Positions 12,219 to 25,330 of a stretch of 64,000 nucleotides of DNA are shown here, in pieces. The stretch comes from Prosopocoilus inquinatus. Its lineage: Eukaryota > Arthropoda > Insecta > Coleoptera > Lucanidae. The notes under the pieces are model-generated. The model searched no databases and was not told the origin of the DNA. It saw only the letters and a program-made list of their open reading frames with translations. Position 1 is the stretch's first letter. Each line of letters starts with the position of its first letter. Where the stretch lies: the NCBI GenBank assembly GCA_036172665.1, contig CM069878.1, positions 19,912,501 through 19,976,500 on the forward strand, in the 5' to 3' direction. Both the position numbers and the translations under genes were made by a program.

Positions 12219-12665
12219 TGTTGTTTCGTTCAGAACTATTTCCAGCTCCTCCTGCGTCCGAGAAATTCGTATCTCACATCAGAGTTACTGGAGTCCATCG
12301 TAACGTCAGATAACATGATAGATAAGTAAGGATCGATTAGATACATCACAGGAACAACGCTAATACGTGTTGTTTCGTTCAGAACTAATTCCAGCTCCTG
12401 CTGCGTCCGAGAACTTCGTATCTCACATCAGAGTTACTGGAGTCCATCGTAACGTCAGATAACATGATAGATAAGTAAGGATCGATTAGATACATCACAG
12501 GGACAACGCTAATACGTGTTGTTTCGTTCAAAACTATTTCCAGCTCCTCCTGCGTCCGAGAACTTCGTATCTCACATCAGAGTTACTGGAGTCCATCGTA
12601 ACGTCAGATAACATGATAGATAAGTAAGGATCGATTAGATACATCACAGGAACAACGCTAATACG
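12219..12665. repeat. Monomers 83-85, leader preceding block X
   Basis: This three-monomer run has the GAGAAATTCG variant, then the A21/CCTGCTG monomer ending in CAGGGAC, then an A15/CCTCCTG monomer with G91. It directly precedes block X here, at 22,053-22,499, at 27,715-28,161, at 31,887-32,333, at 36,059-36,505 and at 53,939-54,385. The trio plus block X forms the core of the 28-monomer HOR. At the left window edge the equivalent trio would lie outside the window. Confidence 0.8.
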
Positions 12666-15600
12666 TGTTGTTTCGTTCAGAACTAATTCCAGCTCCTGCT
12701 GCGTCCGAGAACTTCGTATCTCACATCAGAGTTACTGGAGTCCATCGTAGCGTCAAATAACACGATAGATAAGTAAGGATCGATTAGATACATCACAGAA
12801 ACAACGCTAATACGTGTTGTTTCGTTCAGAACTATTTCCAGCTTCTGCTGCGTCCGATAACTTAGTATCTCACATCAGAGTTACTGGAGCCCATCGTAAA
12901 GTCAAATAACATGATAGATAAGTAAGGATCGATTAGATACATCACAGGAACAACGCCAATACGTGTTGTTTCGTTCAGAACTATTTCCAGCTCCTCCTGC
13001 GTCCGAGAACTTCGTATCTCACATCCTAGTTACTGGAGCCCATCGTAGCGTCAAATAACATGATAGATAAGTAAGGATCGATTAGATACATCACAGGAAC
13101 AACGCTAATACGTGTTGTTTCGTTCAGAACTATTTCCAGCTCCTCCTGCGTCCGAGAACTTCGTATCTCACATCAGAGTTACTGGAGTCCATCGTAACGT
13201 CAAATAACATGATAGATAAGTAAGGATCGATTAGATACATCACAGGAACAACGCTAATAAGTGTTGTTTCGTTCAAAACTATTTCCAGCTCCTCCTGCGT
13301 CCGAGAACTTCGTATCTCACATCAGAGTTACTGGAGCCCATCGTAGCGTCAAATAACATGATAGATAAGTAAGGATCGATTAGATACATCACAGGAACAA
13401 CGCTAATACGTGTTGTTTCGTTCAAAACTATTTCCAGCTTCTGCTGCGTCCGAAAACTTAGTATCTCACATCAGAGTTACTGGAGTCCATCGTAACTTGA
13501 AATAACATGATAGATAAGTAAGGATCGTTTAGATACATCACAGGAACAACGCTAATACGTGTTGTTTCGTTCAAAACTATTTCCAGCTCCTCCTGCGTCC
13601 GAGAACTTCGTATCTCACATCAGAGTTACTGGAGCCCATCGTAGCGTCAAATAACATGATAGATAAGTAAGGATCGATTAGATACATCACAGGAACAACG
13701 CTAATACGTGTTGTTTCGTTCAAAACTATTTCCAGCTTCTGCTGCGTCCGAAAACTTAGTATCTCACATCAGAGTTACTGGAGTCCATCGTAACTTGAAA
13801 TAACATGATAGATAAGTAAGGATCGATTAGATACATCACAGGAACAACGCTAATTCGTGTTGTTTCGTTCAAAACTATTTCCAGCTTCTGCTGCGTCCGA
13901 AAACTTCGTATCTCACATCAGAGTTACTGGAGCCCATCGTAAAGTCAAATAACATGATAGATAAGTAAGGATCGATTAGATACATCACAGGAACAACGCT
14001 AATACGTGCTGTTTCGTTCAGAACTATTTCCAGCTCCTCCTGCGTCCGAGAACTTCGTATCTCACATCATAGTTACTGGAGCCCATCGTAGCGTCAAATA
14101 ACATGATAGATAAGTAAGGATCGATTAGATACATCACAGGAACAACGCTAATACGTGTTGTTTCGTTCAAAACTATTTCCAGCTTCTGCTGCGTCCGAAA
14201 ACTTCGTATCTCACATCAGAGTTACTGGAGTCCATCGTAACGTCAAATAACATGATAGATAAGTAAGGATCGATTAGATACATCACAGGAACAACGCTAA
14301 TACGTGTTGTTTCGTTCAGAACTAATTCCAGCTCCTCCTGCGTCCGAGAACTTCGTATCTCACATCATAGTTACTGGAGCCCATCGTAGCGTCAAATAAC
14401 ATGATAGATAAGTAAGGATCGATTAGATACATCACAGGAACGACGCTAATACGTGTTGTTTCGTTCAAAACTATTTCCAGCTCCTGCTGCGTCCGAGAAC
14501 TTCGTATCTCACCTCAGAGTTACTGGAGTCCATCGTAACGTCAGATAACATGATAGATAAGTAAGGATCGATTAGATACATCACAGGAACAACGCTAATA
14601 CGTGTTGTTTCGTTCAGAACTAATTCCAGCTCCTCCTGCGTCCGAGAACTTCGTATCTCACATCATAGTTACTGGAGCCCATCGTAGCGTCAAATAACAT
14701 GATAGATAAGTAAGGATCGATTAGATACATCACAGGAACAACGCTAATACGTGTTGTTTCGTTCAAAACTATTTCCAGCTCCTGCTGCGTCCGAGAACTT
14801 CGTATCTCACATCAGAGTTACTGGAGTCCATCGTAACGTCAAATAACATGATAGATAAGTAAGGATCGATTAGATACATCACAGAAACAACGATAATACG
14901 TGTTGTTTCGTTCAGAACTATTTCCAGCTCCTCCTGCGTCCGAGAACTTCGTATCTCACATCAGAGTTACTGGAGCCCATCGTAGCGTCAAATAACATGA
15001 TAGATAAGTAACGATCGATTAGATACATCACAGGAACAACGCTAATACGTGTTGTTTCGTTCAAAACTATTTCCAGCTTCTGCTGCGTCCGAAAACTTAG
15101 TATCTCACATCAGAGTTACTGGAGTCCATCGTAACTTGAAATAACATGATAGATAAGTAAGGATCGATTAGATACATCACAGGAACAACGCTAATACGTG
15201 TTGTTTCGTTCAGAACTATTTCCAGCTCCTCCTGCGTCCGAGAACTTCGTATCTCACATCAGAGTTACTGTAGCCCATCGTAGCGTCAAATAACATGATA
15301 GATAAGTAAGGATCGATTAGATACATCACAGGAACAACGCTAATACGTGTTGTTTCGTTCAAAACTATTTCCAGCTTCTGCTGCGTCCGAAAACTTCATA
15401 TCTCACATCAGAGTTACTGGAGCCCATCGTAAAGTCAAATAACATGATAGATAAGTAAGGATCGATTAGATACATCACAGGAACAACGCTAATACGTGTT
15501 GTTTCGTTCAGAACTATTTCCAGCTCCTCCTGCGTCCGAGAACTTCGTATCTCACATCAGAGTTACTGGAGTCCATCGTAACGTCAGATAACATGATAGA

Positions 15601-15943
15601 TAAGTAAGGATCGATTAGATACATCACAGGAACAACGCTAATACGTGTTGTTTCGTTCAGAACTAATTCCAGCTCCTGCTGCGTCCGAGAACTTCGTATC
15701 TCACATCAGAGTTACTGGAGTCCATCGTAACGTCAGATAACATGATAGATAAGTAAGGATCGATTAGATACATCACAGGGACAACGCTAATACGTGTTGT
15801 TTCGTTCAAAACTATTTCCAGCTTCTGCTGCGTCCGAAAACTTCGTATCTCACATCAGAGTTACTGGAGTCCATCGTAAAGTCAAATAACATGATAGATA
15901 AGTAAGGATCGATTAGATACATCACAGGAACAACGCTAATACG
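12666..15943. repeat. HOR block X, 22 monomers (second copy)
   Basis: Monomers 86-107 repeat monomers 1-22. Monomer 88 differs: it has GCCAATACG just before it and a unique CATCCTAG near 13,024, in place of the C12/CGTCCTG monomer seen in the other copies. The last four monomers (104-107) are also the first four of the 24-monomer tandem unit beginning at 15,348. Confidence 0.83.
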
Positions 15944-18923
15944 TGTTGTTTCGTTCAGAACTATTTCCAGCTCCTCCTGCGTCCGAGAACTTCGTATCTC
16001 ACATCATAGTTACTGGAGCCCATCGTAGCGTCAAATAACATGATAGATAAGTAAGGATCGATTAGATACATCACAGGAACAACGCTAATACGTGTTGTTT
16101 CGTTCAGAACTAATTCCAGCTCCTGCTGCGTCCGAGAACTTCGTATCTCACATCAGAGTTACTGGAGTCCATCGTAACGTCAGATAACATGATAGATAAG
16201 TAAGGATCGATTAGATACATCACAGGGACAACGCTAATACGTGTTGTTTCGTTCAAAACTATTTCCAGCTTCTGCTGCGTCCGAAAACTTCGTATCTCAC
16301 ATCAGAGTTACTGGAGTCCATCGTAAAGTCAAATAACATGATAGATAAGTAAGGATCGATTAGATACATCACAGGAACAACGCTAATACGTGTTGTTTCG
16401 TTCAGAACTATTTCCAGCTCCTCCTGCGTCCGAGAACTTCGTATCTCACATCATAGTTACTGGAGCCCATCGTAGCGTCAAATAACATGATAGATAAGTA
16501 AGGATCGATTAGATACATCACAGGAACAACGCTAATACGTGTTGTTTCGTTCAGAACTATTTCCAGCTCCTGCTGCGTCCGAAAACTTCGTATCTCACAT
16601 CAGAGTTACTGGAGCACATCGTAGCGTCAAATAACATGATAGATAAGTAAGGATCTATTAGATACATCACAGGAACAACGCTAATACGTGTTGTTTCGTT
16701 CAAAACTATTTCCAGCTTCTGCTGCGTCCGAAAACTTAGTATCTCACATCAGAGTTACTGGAGTCCATCGTAACTTGAAATAACATGATAGATAAGTAAG
16801 GATCGATTAGATACATCACAGGAACAACGCTAATTCGTGTTGTTTCGTTCAAAACTATTTCCAGCTTCTGCTGGGTCCGAAAACTTCGTATCTCACATCA
16901 GAGTTACTGGAGCCCATCGTAGAGTCAAATAACATGATAGATAAGTAAGGATCGATTAGATACATCACAGGAACAACGCTAATACGTGCTGTTTCGTTCA
17001 GAACTATTTCCAGCTCCTCCTGCGTCCGAGAACTTCGTATCTCACATCATAGTTACTGGAGCCCATCGTAGCGTCAAATAACATGATAGATAAGTAAGGA
17101 TCGATTAGATACATCACAGGAACAACGCTAATACGTGTTGTTTCGTTCAAAACTATTTCCAGCTTCTGCTGCGTCCGAAAACTTCGTATCTCACATCAGA
17201 GTAACTGGAGTCCATCGTAACGTCAAATAACATGATAGATAAGTAAGGATCGATTAGATACATCACAGGAACAACGCTAATACGTGTTGTTTCGTTCAGA
17301 ACTAATTCCAGCTCCTCCTGCGTCCGAGAACTTCGTATCTCACATCATAGTTACTGGAGCCCATCGTAGCGTCAAATAACATGATAGATAAGTAAGGATC
17401 GATTAGATACATCACAGGGACAACGCTAATACGTGTTGTTTCGTTCAAAACTATTTCCAGCTTCTGCTGCGTCCGAAAACTTCGTATCGCACATCAGAGT
17501 TACTGGAGTCCATCGTAAAGTCAAATAACATGATAGATAAGTAAGGATCGATTAGATACATCACAGGAACAACGCCAATACGTGTTGTTTCGTTCAGAAC
17601 TATTTCCAGCTCCTCCTGCGTCCGAGAACTTCGTATCTCACATCATAGTTACTGGAGCCCATCGTAGCGTCAAATAACATGATAGATAAGTAAGGATCGA
17701 TTAGATACATCACAGGAACAACGCTAATACGTGTTGTTTCGTTCAGAACTATTTCCAGTTCCTCCTGCGTCCGAGAACTTCGTATCTCACATCAGAGTAA
17801 CTGGAGTCCATCGTAGCGTCAAATAACATGATAGATAAGTAAGGATCGATTAGATACATCACAGAAACAACGCTAATACGTGTTGTTTCGTTCAGAACTA
17901 TTTCCAGCTCCTCCTGCGTCCGAGAACTTCGTATCTCACATCAGAGTTACTGGAGCCCATCGTAGCGTCAAATAACATGATAGATAAGTAAGGATCGATT
18001 AGATACATCACAGGAACAACGCTAATACGTGTTGTTTCGTTCAAAACTATTTCCAGCTTCTGCTGCGTCCGAAAACTTAGTATCTCACATCAGAGTTACT
18101 GGAGTCCATCGTAACTTGAAATAACATGATAGATAAGTAAGGATCGATTAGATACATCACAGGAACAACGCTAATACGTGTTGTTTCGTTCAGAACTATT
18201 TCCAGCTCCTCCTGCGTCCGAGAACTTCGTATCTCACATCAGAGTTACTGGAGCCCATCGTAGCGTCAAATAACATGATAGATAAGTAAGGATCGATTAG
18301 ATACATCACAGGAACAACGCTAATACGTGTTGTTTCGTTCAAAACTATTTCCAGCTTCTGCTGCGTCCGAAAACTTCGTATCTCACATCAGAGTTACTGG
18401 AGCCCATCGTAAAGTCAAATAACATGATAGATAAGTAAGGATCGATTAGATACATCACAGGAACAACGCTAATACGTGTTGTTTCGTTCAGAACTATTTC
18501 CAGCTCCTCCTGCGTCCGAGAAATTCGTATCTCACATCAGAGTTACTGGAGTCCATCGTAACGTCAGATAACATGATAGATAAGTAAGGATCGATTAGAT
18601 ACATCACAGGAACAACGCTAATACGTGTTGTTTCGTTCAGAACTAATTCCAGCTCCTGCTGCGTCCGAGAACTTCGTATCTCACATCAGAGTTACTGGAG
18701 TCCATCGTAACGTCAGATAACATGATAGATAAGTAAGGATCGATTAGATACATCACAGGGACAACGCTAATACGTGTTGTTTCGTTCAAAACTATTTCCA
18801 GCTCCTCCTGCGTCCGAGAACTTCGTATCTCACATCAGAGTTACTGGAGTCCATCGTAACGTCAGATAACATGATAGATAAGTAAGGATCGATTAGATAC
18901 ATCACAGGAACAACGCTAATACG
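15348..18923. repeat. 24-monomer HOR (3,576 bp), copy 1
   Basis: Monomers 104-127 are repeated immediately downstream as monomers 128-151 at exactly 3,576 bp. Private markers shared by both copies are GAGCACATC (16,616 and 20,192), CTGGGTCCG (16,874 and 20,450), GAGTAACTGG (two sites each, near 17,200/20,776 and 17,793/21,369) and CCAGTTCC (near 17,759 and 21,335). I saw no differences between the copies at the positions I compared. Before 15,348 and after 22,499 the sequences at this offset stop matching. Confidence 0.87.
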
Positions 18924-21900
18924 TGTTGTTTCGTTCAAAACTATTTCCAGCTTCTGCTGCGTCCGAAAACTTCATATCTCACATCAGAGTTACTGGAGCC
19001 CATCGTAAAGTCAAATAACATGATAGATAAGTAAGGATCGATTAGATACATCACAGGAACAACGCTAATACGTGTTGTTTCGTTCAGAACTATTTCCAGC
19101 TCCTCCTGCGTCCGAGAACTTCGTATCTCACATCAGAGTTACTGGAGTCCATCGTAACGTCAGATAACATGATAGATAAGTAAGGATCGATTAGATACAT
19201 CACAGGAACAACGCTAATACGTGTTGTTTCGTTCAGAACTAATTCCAGCTCCTGCTGCGTCCGAGAACTTCGTATCTCACATCAGAGTTACTGGAGTCCA
19301 TCGTAACGTCAGATAACATGATAGATAAGTAAGGATCGATTAGATACATCACAGGGACAACGCTAATACGTGTTGTTTCGTTCAAAACTATTTCCAGCTT
19401 CTGCTGCGTCCGAAAACTTCGTATCTCACATCAGAGTTACTGGAGTCCATCGTAAAGTCAAATAACATGATAGATAAGTAAGGATCGATTAGATACATCA
19501 CAGGAACAACGCTAATACGTGTTGTTTCGTTCAGAACTATTTCCAGCTCCTCCTGCGTCCGAGAACTTCGTATCTCACATCATAGTTACTGGAGCCCATC
19601 GTAGCGTCAAATAACATGATAGATAAGTAAGGATCGATTAGATACATCACAGGAACAACGCTAATACGTGTTGTTTCGTTCAGAACTAATTCCAGCTCCT
19701 GCTGCGTCCGAGAACTTCGTATCTCACATCAGAGTTACTGGAGTCCATCGTAACGTCAGATAACATGATAGATAAGTAAGGATCGATTAGATACATCACA
19801 GGGACAACGCTAATACGTGTTGTTTCGTTCAAAACTATTTCCAGCTTCTGCTGCGTCCGAAAACTTCGTATCTCACATCAGAGTTACTGGAGTCCATCGT
19901 AAAGTCAAATAACATGATAGATAAGTAAGGATCGATTAGATACATCACAGGAACAACGCTAATACGTGTTGTTTCGTTCAGAACTATTTCCAGCTCCTCC
20001 TGCGTCCGAGAACTTCGTATCTCACATCATAGTTACTGGAGCCCATCGTAGCGTCAAATAACATGATAGATAAGTAAGGATCGATTAGATACATCACAGG
20101 AACAACGCTAATACGTGTTGTTTCGTTCAGAACTATTTCCAGCTCCTGCTGCGTCCGAAAACTTCGTATCTCACATCAGAGTTACTGGAGCACATCGTAG
20201 CGTCAAATAACATGATAGATAAGTAAGGATCTATTAGATACATCACAGGAACAACGCTAATACGTGTTGTTTCGTTCAAAACTATTTCCAGCTTCTGCTG
20301 CGTCCGAAAACTTAGTATCTCACATCAGAGTTACTGGAGTCCATCGTAACTTGAAATAACATGATAGATAAGTAAGGATCGATTAGATACATCACAGGAA
20401 CAACGCTAATTCGTGTTGTTTCGTTCAAAACTATTTCCAGCTTCTGCTGGGTCCGAAAACTTCGTATCTCACATCAGAGTTACTGGAGCCCATCGTAGAG
20501 TCAAATAACATGATAGATAAGTAAGGATCGATTAGATACATCACAGGAACAACGCTAATACGTGCTGTTTCGTTCAGAACTATTTCCAGCTCCTCCTGCG
20601 TCCGAGAACTTCGTATCTCACATCATAGTTACTGGAGCCCATCGTAGCGTCAAATAACATGATAGATAAGTAAGGATCGATTAGATACATCACAGGAACA
20701 ACGCTAATACGTGTTGTTTCGTTCAAAACTATTTCCAGCTTCTGCTGCGTCCGAAAACTTCGTATCTCACATCAGAGTAACTGGAGTCCATCGTAACGTC
20801 AAATAACATGATAGATAAGTAAGGATCGATTAGATACATCACAGGAACAACGCTAATACGTGTTGTTTCGTTCAGAACTAATTCCAGCTCCTCCTGCGTC
20901 CGAGAACTTCGTATCTCACATCATAGTTACTGGAGCCCATCGTAGCGTCAAATAACATGATAGATAAGTAAGGATCGATTAGATACATCACAGGGACAAC
21001 GCTAATACGTGTTGTTTCGTTCAAAACTATTTCCAGCTTCTGCTGCGTCCGAAAACTTCGTATCGCACATCAGAGTTACTGGAGTCCATCGTAAAGTCAA
21101 ATAACATGATAGATAAGTAAGGATCGATTAGATACATCACAGGAACAACGCCAATACGTGTTGTTTCGTTCAGAACTATTTCCAGCTCCTCCTGCGTCCG
21201 AGAACTTCGTATCTCACATCATAGTTACTGGAGCCCATCGTAGCGTCAAATAACATGATAGATAAGTAAGGATCGATTAGATACATCACAGGAACAACGC
21301 TAATACGTGTTGTTTCGTTCAGAACTATTTCCAGTTCCTCCTGCGTCCGAGAACTTCGTATCTCACATCAGAGTAACTGGAGTCCATCGTAGCGTCAAAT
21401 AACATGATAGATAAGTAAGGATCGATTAGATACATCACAGAAACAACGCTAATACGTGTTGTTTCGTTCAGAACTATTTCCAGCTCCTCCTGCGTCCGAG
21501 AACTTCGTATCTCACATCAGAGTTACTGGAGCCCATCGTAGCGTCAAATAACATGATAGATAAGTAAGGATCGATTAGATACATCACAGGAACAACGCTA
21601 ATACGTGTTGTTTCGTTCAAAACTATTTCCAGCTTCTGCTGCGTCCGAAAACTTAGTATCTCACATCAGAGTTACTGGAGTCCATCGTAACTTGAAATAA
21701 CATGATAGATAAGTAAGGATCGATTAGATACATCACAGGAACAACGCTAATACGTGTTGTTTCGTTCAGAACTATTTCCAGCTCCTCCTGCGTCCGAGAA
21801 CTTCGTATCTCACATCAGAGTTACTGGAGCCCATCGTAGCGTCAAATAACATGATAGATAAGTAAGGATCGATTAGATACATCACAGGAACAACGCTAAT

Positions 21901-22499
21901 ACGTGTTGTTTCGTTCAAAACTATTTCCAGCTTCTGCTGCGTCCGAAAACTTCGTATCTCACATCAGAGTTACTGGAGCCCATCGTAAAGTCAAATAACA
22001 TGATAGATAAGTAAGGATCGATTAGATACATCACAGGAACAACGCTAATACGTGTTGTTTCGTTCAGAACTATTTCCAGCTCCTCCTGCGTCCGAGAAAT
22101 TCGTATCTCACATCAGAGTTACTGGAGTCCATCGTAACGTCAGATAACATGATAGATAAGTAAGGATCGATTAGATACATCACAGGAACAACGCTAATAC
22201 GTGTTGTTTCGTTCAGAACTAATTCCAGCTCCTGCTGCGTCCGAGAACTTCGTATCTCACATCAGAGTTACTGGAGTCCATCGTAACGTCAGATAACATG
22301 ATAGATAAGTAAGGATCGATTAGATACATCACAGGGACAACGCTAATACGTGTTGTTTCGTTCAAAACTATTTCCAGCTCCTCCTGCGTCCGAGAACTTC
22401 GTATCTCACATCAGAGTTACTGGAGTCCATCGTAACGTCAGATAACATGATAGATAAGTAAGGATCGATTAGATACATCACAGGAACAACGCTAATACG
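18924..22499. repeat. 24-monomer HOR (3,576 bp), copy 2
   Basis: Monomers 128-151 are the direct tandem duplicate of 15,348-18,923. The junction at 18,923/18,924 joins the trio-type monomer (A15/CCTCCTG, G91) to the CTTCATATC monomer. The original order, seen at the downstream end of this copy, continues into block X at 22,500. The near-perfect match makes this one of the more recent events in the window. Confidence 0.87.
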
Positions 22500-24287
22500 T
22501 GTTGTTTCGTTCAGAACTAATTCCAGCTCCTGCTGCGTCCGAGAACTTCGTATCTCACATCAGAGTTACTGGAGTCCATCGTAGCGTCAAATAACACGAT
22601 AGATAAGTAAGGATCGATTAGATACATCACAGAAACAACGCTAATACGTGTTGTTTCGTTCAGAACTATTTCCAGCTTCTGCTGCGTCCGATAACTTAGT
22701 ATCTCACATCAGAGTTACTGGAGCCCATCGTAAAGTCAAATAACATGATAGATAAGTAAGGATCGATTAGATACATCACAGGAACAACGCTAATACGTGT
22801 TGTTTCGCTCAGAACTATTTCCAGCTCGTCCTGCGTCCGAGGACTTCGTATCTCACATCATAGTTACTGGAGCCCATCGTAGCGTCAAATAACATGATAG
22901 ATAAGTAAGGATCGATTAGATACATCACAGGAACAACGCTAATACGTGTTGTTTCGTTCAGAACTATTTCCAGCTCCTCCTGCGTCCGAGAACTTCGTAT
23001 CTCACATCAGAGTTACTGGAGTCCATCGTAACGTCAAATAACATGATAGATAAGTAAGGATCGATTAGATACATCACAGGAATAACGCTAATAAGTGTTG
23101 TTTCGTTCAAAACTATTTCCAGCTCCTCCTGCGTCCGAGAACTTCGTATCTCACATCAGAGTTACTGTAGCCCATCGTAGCGTCAAATAACATGATAGAT
23201 AAGTAAGGATCGATTAGATACATCACAGGAACAACGCTAATACGTGTTGTTTCGTTCAAAACTATTTCCAGCTTCTGCTGCGTCCGAAAACTTAGTATCT
23301 CACATCAGAGTTACTGGAGTCCATCGTAACTTGAAATAACATGATAGATAAGTAAGGATCGTTTAGATACATCACAGGAACAACGCTAATACGTGTTGTT
23401 TCGTTCAAAACTATTTCCAGCTCCTCCTGCGTCCGAGAACTTCGTATCTCACATCAGAGTTACTGGAGCCCATCGTAGCGTCAAATAACATGATAGATAA
23501 GTAAGGATCGATTAGATACATCACAGGAACAACGCTAATACGTGTTGTTTCGTTCAAAACTATTTCCAGCTTCTGCTGCGTCCGAAAACTTAGTATCTCA
23601 CATCAGAGTTACTGGAGTCCATCGTAACTTGAAATAACATGATAGATAAGTAAGGATCGATTAGATACATCACAGGAACAACGCTAATTCGTGTTGTTTC
23701 GTTCAAAACTATTTCCAGCTTCTGCTGCGTCCGAAAACTTCGTATCTCACATCAGAGTTACTGGAGCCCATCGTAAAGTCAAATAACATGATAGATAAGT
23801 AAGGATCGATTAGATACATCACAGGAACAACGCTAATACGTGCTGTTTCGTTCAGAACTATTTCCAGCTCCTCCTGCGTCCGAGAACTTCGTATCTCACA
23901 TCATAGTTACTGGAGCCCATCGTAGCGTCAAATAACATGATAGATAAGTAAGGATCGATTAGATACATCACAGGAACAACGCTAATACGTGTTGTTTCGT
24001 TCAAAACTATTTCCAGCTTCTGCTGCGTCCGAAAACTTCGTATCTCACATCAGAGTTACTGGAGTCCATCGTAACGTCAAATAACATGATAGATAAGTAA
24101 GGATCGATTAGATACATCACAGGAACAACGCTAATACGTGTTGTTTCGTTCAGAACTAATTCCAGCTCCTCCTGCGTCCGAGAACTTCGTATCTCACATC
24201 ATAGTTACTGGAGCCCATCGTAGCGTCAAATAACATGATAGATAAGTAAGGATCGATTAGATACATCACAGGAACAACGCTAATACG
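19669..24287. repeat. 31-monomer block duplicated at 25,331 (38-monomer offset), copy 1
   Basis: Monomers 133-163 match monomers 171-201 at 5,662 bp. Shared private markers are CTGGGTCCG (20,450 and 26,112), TATCGCAC (21,065 and 26,727), GAGAAATTCG (22,099 and 27,761), C98 (22,597 and 28,259), and GGAATAACGC (23,083 and 28,745), which occurs nowhere else. Differences include GAGCACATC at 20,192 (GAGCCCATC in the other copy) and TACTGTAGCC at 23,168 (TACTGGAGCC in the other copy). Monomer 132 and monomer 164 mark the limits of the match. Confidence 0.85.
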
Positions 24288-25330
24288 TGTTGTTTCGTTC
24301 AGAACTATTTCCAGCTCCTCCTGCGTCCGAGAACTTCGTATCTCACATCATAGTTACTGGAGCCCATCGTAGCGTCAAATAACATGATAGATAAGTAAGG
24401 ATCGATTAGATACATCACAGGAACAACGCTAATACGTGTTGTTTCGTTCAGAACTATTTCCAGCTCCTGCTGCGTCCGAAAACTTCGTATCTCACATCAG
24501 AGTTACTGGAGCCCATCGTAGCGTCAAATAACATGATAGATAAGTAAGGATCGATTAGATACATCACAGGAACAACGCTAATACGTGTTGTTTCGTTCAG
24601 AACTATTTCCAGCTCCTCCTGCGTCCGAGAACTTCGTATCTCACATCAGAGTTACTGGAGTCCATCGTAGCGTCAAATAACATGATAGATAAGTAAGGAT
24701 CGATTAGATACATCACAGAAACAACGCTAATACGTGTTGTTTCGTTCAGAACTATTTCCAGCTCCTCCTGCGTCCGAGAAATTCGTATCTCACATCAGAG
24801 TTACTGGAGTCCATCGTAACTTGAAATAACATGATAGATAAGTAAGGATCGATTAGATACATCACAGGAACAACGCTAATACGTGTTGTTTCGTTCAGAA
24901 CTATTTCCAGCTCCTCCTGCGTCCGAGAACTTCGTATCTCACATCAGAGTTACTGGAGCCCATCGTAGCGTCAAATAACATGATAGATAAGTAAGGATCG
25001 ATTAGATACATCACAGGAACAACGCTAATACGTGTTGTTTCGTTCAAAACTATTTCCAGCTTCTGCTGCGTCCGAAAACTTCGTATCTCACATCAGAGTT
25101 ACTGGAGCCCATCGTAAAGTCAAATAACATGATAGATAAGTAAGGATCGATTAGATACATCACAGGAACAACGCTAATACGTGTTGTTTCGTTCAGAACT
25201 ATTTCCAGCTCCTCCTGCGTCCGAGAAATTCGTATCTCACATCAGAGTTACTGGAGTCCATCGTAACGTCAGATAACATGATAGATAAGTAAGGATCGAT
25301 TAGATACATCACAGGAACAACGCTAATACG
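24288..25330. repeat. Seven linking monomers (164-170) between 38-offset copies
   Basis: Seven monomers separate the two 31-monomer copies. They are mostly G15/CCTCCTG monomers in an order not seen elsewhere. Monomer 167 combines GAGAAATTCG (24,781) with the AACTTGA form, a pairing I did not find in other monomers, so it looks like a recombinant. Monomer 170 carries GAGAAATTCG again (25,228). Confidence 0.75.

Noticed and set aside
24288..25330. Foreign insertion between the 38-offset copies
   Set aside because: All seven units are ordinary satellite monomers in phase; only their order is unusual.
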